A DNA stretch of 10,487 nt from Desulfoplanes sp. (GTDB lineage: Bacteria; Desulfobacterota; Desulfovibrionia; Desulfovibrionales; Desulfomicrobiaceae), in contig JAQVZR010000031.1 in assembly GCA_028708105.1 (NCBI GenBank), positions 1 through 10,487 of the forward strand, written 5' to 3'. A model generated the notes under the pieces. It had not been told where the DNA came from. It made no database searches and saw nothing but the letters and a program-made list of their open reading frames with translations. Shown one piece after another: positions 5,734-10,487 of this stretch. Both the position numbers and the translations under genes were made by a program. Every line of letters starts with the position of its first letter. The first letter of the stretch is position 1.

Positions 5734-7158
5734 CTATAACGCACTGTTGGCCCTGGCCTCTATCTTGGCCATTTCCTCTTCGGTCAACCGATCGGCCAGA
5801 TCCAGGGCCAGCAGGCATCTTCCGAGACCGTCGGCGTAGTTCTGATCCGTATTTTCGTAGTGCTCGAAACCAAAACGATAGATTTCCAGAGCCCGCTCAA
5901 AATCGCCCAGGGCCTCCAGGGAGAGGGCCATGTTATAGATATCGTCGACATGGTCCTCAAGATAATCATCGGCATCTTCAGCCAATTCTTTCCTGGTCAG
6001 GGGCTCATAAGGTTTTATATCTTTCGGAGCCCTATCCCGGATAGATTCTTCATATTCGGCCTTATGCAGCCGGGCAAGAACCTGCCTGGCTGCTTCTTCA
6101 AAATCCACGTCGTAAAAAATAACGGCCAGATCGTCATATCCCTGAGCCAGCTTGGCCCGGGAAAGATATTTGACGTTGCCCATATAGGCCTCGGCCGCGA
6201 TGAGGGTTTTTGTCTTTTTATCCAAACCGGCCACAGCCACCGGGATATCTTCCCGGTGAGGAGCGATGAGCTGCTGGAGCCTTGCACCAATCTCTTCACA
6301 CATTACAACCTGGGATTCCACGGACACGGGCATGGTACACACATCATGAGACACACAGGCATCCAGCTCGGCCCGGGCATCTTTTTCCTCATTCAGTCCT
6401 ATGGAACCCATGAACGAAGAAAATCCGGACATGAATCCCCCTGCGTCCGTCTTCAGAGTCTGCACCTTGCCTGACGCATTTTCCTCATCAATAATCTGTA
6501 GCTTTTTGGAAAAATCCCCGTTGATAATGAATGCAGGCATGGTGGCCACTTCAAAAACATGGGTCACCTTGTTCACATGACCGTTTTTGTCCACATGATA
6601 GACCGAAAGCCCCATCATCAGCGTGGCCTTGCGTGCCCGGTAACGTTTCTCGTAAAAAACGTCTTTGGCATGGGTGGTCAAACGTTTGGTACAATATTGA
6701 GGACGCCCCTTGTCATCGTGCCCGCAAACATACCGTACTTTTTTCCACGTCTCCAGGCGCATCTTGCTGGGCAGGTAGTTGTGGTACTCATCAGATACCT
6801 GCCACCACACCCGGCCATACATAACAGCGTTAAGCCTGGACTTGAGTTTCACCCCGCTTGCGGTTTTCTGGATCTGACGCTCCAAAGGCAGATCAACAAG
6901 GGCATAAAAAGGGTCCTTATAAAAAACATCCGCCACGGTCTGCCGTGCCAAACGACAGGTTGCTTGGTCAGCGGCAAACACACCGCCCCCTAAGGTCGAA
7001 GGTATGGTATTGAAATCGAGGAGCGCAATCTTGCTCACTCCGGTCAACTTGATTTCTCCGGGTTCGAGCACGGAGATCTTGGCCTTCTGGACACAGCCGG
7101 TCATCATGGCCAGCACCATGAGGACAAGGATTATTTGTAGTCTTCGCACGTTTTTCAT
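5734..7158 (-). CDS. Lipoprotein 3: outer-membrane-type lipoprotein with TPR-like tail, function unknown
   Basis: A 474-residue predicted lipoprotein. The signal ends in the lipobox MTGC (C22), and Val at +2 predicts outer-membrane sorting by the E. coli rule. A CsgG/LpoB/TolB-N-like start follows (VSKIALLDFN, 41-50; later YALVDLPLERQI, 85-96). Residues 290-335 carry the LIAPH module shared with lipoproteins 1 and 2. The C-terminus (about 404-452) reads as one or two TPR-like helical repeats (NMALSLEALGDFERALEIY). C145/C156 and C268/C274 form two close cysteine pairs that may be disulfides in the periplasm. The SD AAGGAG lies 6 bases before the ATG, which directly follows the stop of lipoprotein 2, so the two genes are coupled. 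Function is not recognisable; a structural or assembly role in an outer-membrane complex is inference. Confidence 0.88.
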   Translation of the reverse strand: MKNVRRLQIILVLMVLAMMTGCVQKAKISVLEPGEIKLTGVSKIALLDFNTIPSTLGGGVFAADQATCRLARQTVADVFYKDPFYALVDLPLERQIQKTASGVKLKSRLNAVMYGRVWWQVSDEYHNYLPSKMRLETWKKVRYVCGHDDKGRPQYCTKRLTTHAKDVFYEKRYRARKATLMMGLSVYHVDKNGHVNKVTHVFEVATMPAFIINGDFSKKLQIIDEENASGKVQTLKTDAGGFMSGFSSFMGSIGLNEEKDARAELDACVSHDVCTMPVSVESQVVMCEEIGARLQQLIAPHREDIPVAVAGLDKKTKTLIAAEAYMGNVKYLSRAKLAQGYDDLAVIFYDVDFEEAARQVLARLHKAEYEESIRDRAPKDIKPYEPLTRKELAEDADDYLEDHVDDIYNMALSLEALGDFERALEIYRFGFEHYENTDQNYADGLGRCLLALDLADRLTEEEMAKIEARANSAL

Positions 7159-8424
7159 CTACCGCTCCTTGTTTTCCTCTTCCTCATAGGTATTATTTGC
7201 CTTACCGGGACACTGCAAAATTTTGCCAGCCAGTGCTTTAATCCGTGCCAGGGAATCCGCTGCCCTCGTATTGTCCGGATCAGCACTTACGGCCAGCTCA
7301 TAGAATTCAAGTGATTCGTCGATTATGCCCATGGTTTCACAGGCAATGGCCATATTTTCATCATCAGGAGAACGGAACCGGCCCGTATCCAGCATGGAGA
7401 CACGCAATTCTTCCTGTAATGCCTTCACTGCAAGTTCAATTTCTTCCCGGGCCTTTCCGGAGGCCTTTACATCCTTGATCTGAGCAGCGAAATCAGTTTT
7501 GAGTCCTGTTGCTTTGTCCTTGTATTCTTTCTGATTTTTCTCTGTAACATCGGAAAGACGCTTATATGCCTCGGAAAAAGCCGTTGCCTTAAGCAAAACC
7601 ACTGCGGTTTCATCACCCTTTTCGTTGACAAAAAGCTCACGCTTAACCTTGTGGGGAGAAATATCATGGACCACAGTTTTGATAGATGGGTCGAACAACG
7701 ACGAAGCTATCTCCAAAACAGTAGGTAACGCATCAGTTTTGCTGTTTCCACCAAGTTTTGTATCATACTTCAGATCAGTAAACCGTTTTTCGTACACTTG
7801 TTTGCCCGCAGTATCATACACCCGAACCAAAAGATCACCCTTGGCCGTAATATGTGTAAAGGGAACATGGCTTACATGTTTCTGCACCACCTTGGCGTCG
7901 TAGTTGGGGGATGAATGGGGCACACCTTTATCCGAATACTCAATAACATACGGAACCGAGACCAACGGAGTCACTATCGTATCTTTCCCCGTGGTTTTCG
8001 TTAACGCGATATTCGCCCAGGTCTTAATACTCGCCCGACTGATAATCCTGGCGGGTTTGATGCTGTACCCATGGGACTGGGCAAAAGCGGCATCAAGGGA
8101 CCGCAACCCTTTGCGATTTCCATGGATATCATCTTGAACACTGAAAAAACGTTCTTTGTAGATACCGGCAGAAAGGCGCTGATTCAAACAATTGGTGAAC
8201 ACCGGCACAAGTCTGTCCCGGTTTCGTGCATAATTGCCCGTCAGTTTGACTACCGGAGATACGATAGCCATATTTTGCAGTGACGATACATCGCTGACAA
8301 CATCCGGCGGTACGATGTAACTGGCCACCAGACTCCGCTTGGTCCCCTGTTGACAACCTGCGAGCAGGCATAAACAGCAACCGGCCATCACAAGAGTACT
8401 TCGTATATAGCCCCTCGATTTCAT
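7159..8424 (-). CDS. Lipoprotein 2: outer-membrane-type lipoprotein with coiled-coil and TPR-like tail, function unknown
   Basis: A 421-residue predicted lipoprotein with a canonical lipobox LAGC (C24) and Gln at +2, which predicts outer-membrane sorting. An alpha/beta part begins LQNMAIVSPVV (49-59). Near 196-216 is a strand pair (GDLLVRVYDTAGKQVYEKRF), as seen in LpoB/TolB-N-like lipoproteins. DISPHKVKREL (254-264) followed by VVLLKATAFSEAYKRL is the module shared with lipoproteins 1 and 3. Residues 284-342 are rich in Lys and Glu and probably helical or coiled coil, and 355-398 form a TPR-like repeat (ACETMGIIDESLEFYELAV). The tail is very acidic (EEEEN). AGGA 7 bases before the ATG supports the start at 8424, which also overlaps the stop of a possible leader peptide. 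No catalytic motif is visible. Confidence 0.88.
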   Translation of the reverse strand: MKSRGYIRSTLVMAGCCLCLLAGCQQGTKRSLVASYIVPPDVVSDVSSLQNMAIVSPVVKLTGNYARNRDRLVPVFTNCLNQRLSAGIYKERFFSVQDDIHGNRKGLRSLDAAFAQSHGYSIKPARIISRASIKTWANIALTKTTGKDTIVTPLVSVPYVIEYSDKGVPHSSPNYDAKVVQKHVSHVPFTHITAKGDLLVRVYDTAGKQVYEKRFTDLKYDTKLGGNSKTDALPTVLEIASSLFDPSIKTVVHDISPHKVKRELFVNEKGDETAVVLLKATAFSEAYKRLSDVTEKNQKEYKDKATGLKTDFAAQIKDVKASGKAREEIELAVKALQEELRVSMLDTGRFRSPDDENMAIACETMGIIDESLEFYELAVSADPDNTRAADSLARIKALAGKILQCPGKANNTYEEEENKER

Positions 8425-8501
8425 CGATATATCCTACCCGTTGTTTTTTCCTGACACTGCCAGGAAAAAAGACTGATGGCCTGGGACGAAGGACTCGCCA
8501 T
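8421..8501 (-). CDS. Possible 26-residue leader peptide coupled to lipoprotein 2
   Basis: A short frame in the 126-bp gap starts at the ATG at 8501, which has a near-ideal SD GGAGGG 5 bases upstream, and ends in a TGA at 8421-8423. This stop overlaps the ATG of lipoprotein 2 as ATGA. The peptide (MASPSSQAISLFSWQCQ... to IYR) has no membrane segment or known motif. The hairpin at 8444-8470 lies inside it, so ribosomes translating this frame would melt the hairpin and arrive at the lipoprotein 2 start. It may be a coupling leader with no product function. It is too short for a statistical coding test from one sequence. Confidence 0.4.
   Translation of the reverse strand: MASPSSQAISLFSWQCQEKTTGRIYR
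8444..8470 (-). promoter_or_regulatory. Hairpin between lipoproteins 1 and 2
   Basis: Perfect 10-bp arms TTTTTTCCTG (8444-8453) and CAGGAAAAAA (8461-8470) surround a 7-base loop. On either strand the T run precedes the stem and the A run follows it, so it does not have the form of an intrinsic terminator. It lies 8 bases upstream of the AGGA site of lipoprotein 2 and inside the possible leader peptide, which suggests translational control or mRNA processing. Confidence 0.5.
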
Positions 8502-8550
8502 GATAGCCCTCCCTTCATCCTTAAACCGTTTTTCTTGCCTCAGGCGATCC

Positions 8551-9588
8551 CTATTCCGGACGAAGATTGACATTAAGCCGTCTGGCATTCTGCTCCACAC
8601 GACTCAGTGAATGCGCACAGGCATTGACCACGTCCTGATCGTCCGTGAGAGCAAGAATTCTGGCATACCCGTCATGAATCTGCCGTAACGCATCCTCGGT
8701 CACGCCCGAGGCCTCCTTAGACATAAGCAGGAGGTAATAATTAGCAAGATCTTCTTCCATGTCCCGTTCTTTGGCGTTGGCATTCCCTTCTTTATGGACG
8801 TTCTTCGCCGCTTCGGCCCATTGTTCGTACACCTTCGGAGTAAGTTTGGCCAAAGGAACCTCAGGAATCAAAGAGGTCGCACGCTTGGACGCCGCGGCGA
8901 TCTTCCCGCCAACCAACAGATTTTTAACCTCTTGATCCCCACCCGCTGGAAGAATCACGCCCACATCTCTACGTTCGGTGCTTAAAAGATTACGCATTCT
9001 TTGAACAATCTGCCCTGCCAGTTTATTTTCCAAAGACACAGCCGAGGGCAAAGGATCTGTTGTATTTTCCCATATTCCCTGCGATGCAATATTATTGAAA
9101 TAGGCCATGGGCTCCAGGGTCCGGACCTCATAAATGGAAACGGTTGTCACGTAGGCTGCAATGGCTGAATGCTTCCTTTCCGTAACCAGAAATTCATTAC
9201 CGCTCCCGTTTTTATTTGTCCGGGATTGCTTAATAACCTTGGTATTATATGCTGTTTCATCCCTGTTATCCCGACGATATCCTCGGAACGTATTGATATT
9301 CATAGCATATTCGAAAGGCCTTTCAGATACCACCTTGAACCATCCGGCATGATTCAGAGCCGCTGTCAGCTCGCGCACAAAGGCCCCCGTGTCCTTGCCT
9401 CGGTTGCCCGTCGTAAAAATTTTAACCCGGGCCCCTCTTTTTATGACGGAAATCTTCGAAGGGATATCAAAGGTCACCTGGGCATTGGGCTGCAGTTTTT
9501 GGGGAGCACATCCCACCCCCAGAAGCAGACAGCTCAGCGCCACGGCCCAGACAAGCCATCGTATACAACACCCATATTGCTTACCCAT
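8551..9588 (-). CDS. Lipoprotein 1: predicted envelope lipoprotein, function unknown
   Basis: A 345-residue protein with a hydrophobic signal (about residues 11-24) ending in LLLGVGC. C27 is the likely lipidated cysteine, although Gly at -3 is atypical for a lipobox. Ala at +2 would send it to the outer membrane. After a short linker an alpha/beta part starts at RGARVKIFTTGN (51-62) and continues FVRELTAALNHAGWFKVVSER (70-90), the CsgG/LpoB-like pattern of a strand, a helix and 'FKVV'. Residues 197-240 (LLSTERRDVGVILPAGG, then a helix with ASKRATSL) align with the module of lipoproteins 2 and 3. The C-terminus is helical (250-335). GAGGGA upstream supports the ATG at 9588, which overlaps the stop of the FlgT-like gene by one base (TGATG). 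An upstream ATG at 9612 has no SD. Specific role unknown. Confidence 0.85.
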   Translation of the reverse strand: MGKQYGCCIRWLVWAVALSCLLLGVGCAPQKLQPNAQVTFDIPSKISVIKRGARVKIFTTGNRGKDTGAFVRELTAALNHAGWFKVVSERPFEYAMNINTFRGYRRDNRDETAYNTKVIKQSRTNKNGSGNEFLVTERKHSAIAAYVTTVSIYEVRTLEPMAYFNNIASQGIWENTTDPLPSAVSLENKLAGQIVQRMRNLLSTERRDVGVILPAGGDQEVKNLLVGGKIAAASKRATSLIPEVPLAKLTPKVYEQWAEAAKNVHKEGNANAKERDMEEDLANYYLLLMSKEASGVTEDALRQIHDGYARILALTDDQDVVNACAHSLSRVEQNARRLNVNLRPE

Positions 9589-10487
9589 CAGAATCCCTCT
9601 GGATTTTCCCATTTGAATTTGAGCAGACGCCCATCCTGCTTGAACTTAACACGGTACCCGTGCTTGTGCATCACGGCACGGATCTGTTCGGCAAGGGCGG
9701 AAACACGAAGATTGGACCAATAGCTCATCTGCAGAGTCACCGAACTTGATTTGTCCACAGCATGACGCACATATCCTCCCAGAGCCGCCATTTCCCCTTC
9801 CAGAAGAGGCTTGTCGGGAAAATCGTAAAATCCCAACGTATACCGAAATCCCTTGCCCCGCTCAACTTCGGACTGCAGTTCCTTGACCAGTGCCGTTGCA
9901 ATGTCTGCCGCAGCCACAAAAACATCTTGGGATGCGGTTTCTATGGCCAGACGATACTGACGGCCCTGATTGAGACCTTTGATGGCAATAATTCCAACAT
10001 CCCGAGCTGTTTCACCTAAAAGATGACCATCGGAAATACGAACTCCCTTCATATTCAGATCAAGTCTGGCCTTCGCACCGCTAGGGGAGGGGGTCATATT
10101 CAGGCCCACGGCAACATAATAATCCGCCTGCAGCCGGGACCTGTTTTTAATGGCCACATCTTTGTCCAGCTTGCCGGGCAGATCTTTGAACCGTGAACGC
10201 ATGGTCGACCAGTCCACAACCTCAAACCGGAATGTATCCTTAAATACCTTGGCCACGGTGGTCACCAGGGGATCAAAGATTTCCGTTCCTGAAGGTACAG
10301 CATTGATATCCGCATCATCCCCGAAAATAAGAATTCTGGGATGTCCGGCCATTTTCATCAAGATATCCAGGGTCTGGACATGGCTCTCAATCTGCCCTTT
10401 ATTCACCTGGGCATCCACAAGAACAGTGTAACCCCCGTCAGCCTCTTTGGTTTCCTTGAGAATTGTGTAGCCGGTGACATATCCCTG
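9588..10487 (-). CDS. FlgT-like periplasmic protein (C-terminal 299 residues; N-terminus outside the window)
   Basis: The frame is open through the right edge, so the start is missing and an apparent GTG at 10418 is internal. The visible N-terminus (GYVTGYTILKE, then GGYTVLVDAQVNKGQIESHVQTL) matches the end of a FlgT-N/LPP20-like domain. A second domain begins HPRILIFGDDADIN and holds a helix with FRFEVVDWSTMRSRF, like the middle domain of FlgT. From about residue 225 a third domain (RYTLGFYDFPD... VTLQMSYWSNL ... LKFKWENP) follows. In Vibrio, FlgT is a periplasmic H-ring protein of the sodium-driven polar flagellum. No flagellar gene is visible here and three lipoproteins follow instead, so this may be a FlgT-fold protein serving another envelope structure. 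It overlaps the start of lipoprotein 1. Fold assignment is moderately sure; function is not. Confidence 0.8.
   Translation of the reverse strand, partial: QGYVTGYTILKETKEADGGYTVLVDAQVNKGQIESHVQTLDILMKMAGHPRILIFGDDADINAVPSGTEIFDPLVTTVAKVFKDTFRFEVVDWSTMRSRFKDLPGKLDKDVAIKNRSRLQADYYVAVGLNMTPSPSGAKARLDLNMKGVRISDGHLLGETARDVGIIAIKGLNQGRQYRLAIETASQDVFVAAADIATALVKELQSEVERGKGFRYTLGFYDFPDKPLLEGEMAALGGYVRHAVDKSSSVTLQMSYWSNLRVSALAEQIRAVMHKHGYRVKFKQDGRLLKFKWENPEGF

Noticed and set aside
8129..8518. Minus-strand 129-codon frame starting before lipoprotein 2
   Set aside because: It overlaps the coding region of lipoprotein 2 in another frame, while lipoprotein 2 has its own lipobox, SD and shared module.
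1..10487. CRISPR arrays, tRNA or rRNA genes, transposases or integrases
   Set aside because: I looked for regularly spaced repeats, cloverleaf-like segments and recombinase motifs and saw none; the repeats present are short inverted or simple repeats.

Overview
The window reads as chromosomal DNA of a Gram-negative bacterium. It carries outer-membrane-type lipoproteins, an LPS heptose nucleotidyltransferase and a type II secretion/type IV pilus ATPase. The mix of genes (thioredoxin-coupled ArsC, a CcdA-type electron carrier, a TM0996/MTH895-type thioredoxin-fold protein, a FlgT-like protein) fits a Desulfobacterota/Desulfovibrionales-type organism. That placement is an inference from gene content and is not proven. 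Every gene I accept lies on the minus strand, so transcription runs from high to low coordinates. Both outermost genes run off the window.

Region A (10487 to 4288) is an envelope operon of mostly uncharacterised proteins. In transcription order it holds: a FlgT-like protein cut by the window edge; lipoprotein 1 (start overlaps the previous stop, TGATG); a possible 26-codon leader peptide whose stop overlaps the next start (ATGA); lipoprotein 2; lipoprotein 3 (starts directly after the stop of lipoprotein 2); a 135-bp gap full of TATATCCT repeats; and a secreted 416-residue protein. A strong intrinsic terminator at 4288-4321 closes it. The three lipoproteins look like tandem paralogues of one plan: lipobox, alpha/beta CsgG/LpoB/TolB-N-like part, a shared '(I/L)(S/A)PH' module, and a helical/TPR-like tail. 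The first and last proteins may also be related through a FlgT-N-like domain. A periplasmic or outer-membrane assembly is the simplest reading. This is the part of the window most likely to be a poorly described system.

Region B (4287 to about 1772) is a redox/arsenate cassette behind a 468-bp non-coding leader. It holds a small cytosolic CxxC thioredoxin-fold protein, an exported thioredoxin, a CcdA-like membrane electron carrier, and a thioredoxin-dependent arsenate reductase (arsC) broken by a frameshift near 2060. No arsenite efflux pump and no ArsR regulator is present in the window. A 28-bp near-perfect palindrome sits between the first two genes, and a weak terminator follows arsC.

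Region C (1677 to 1) holds rfaE2 (heptose 1-phosphate adenylyltransferase) followed after 25 bp by the first 393 codons of a GspE/PilB-family ATPase, which continues beyond the window.
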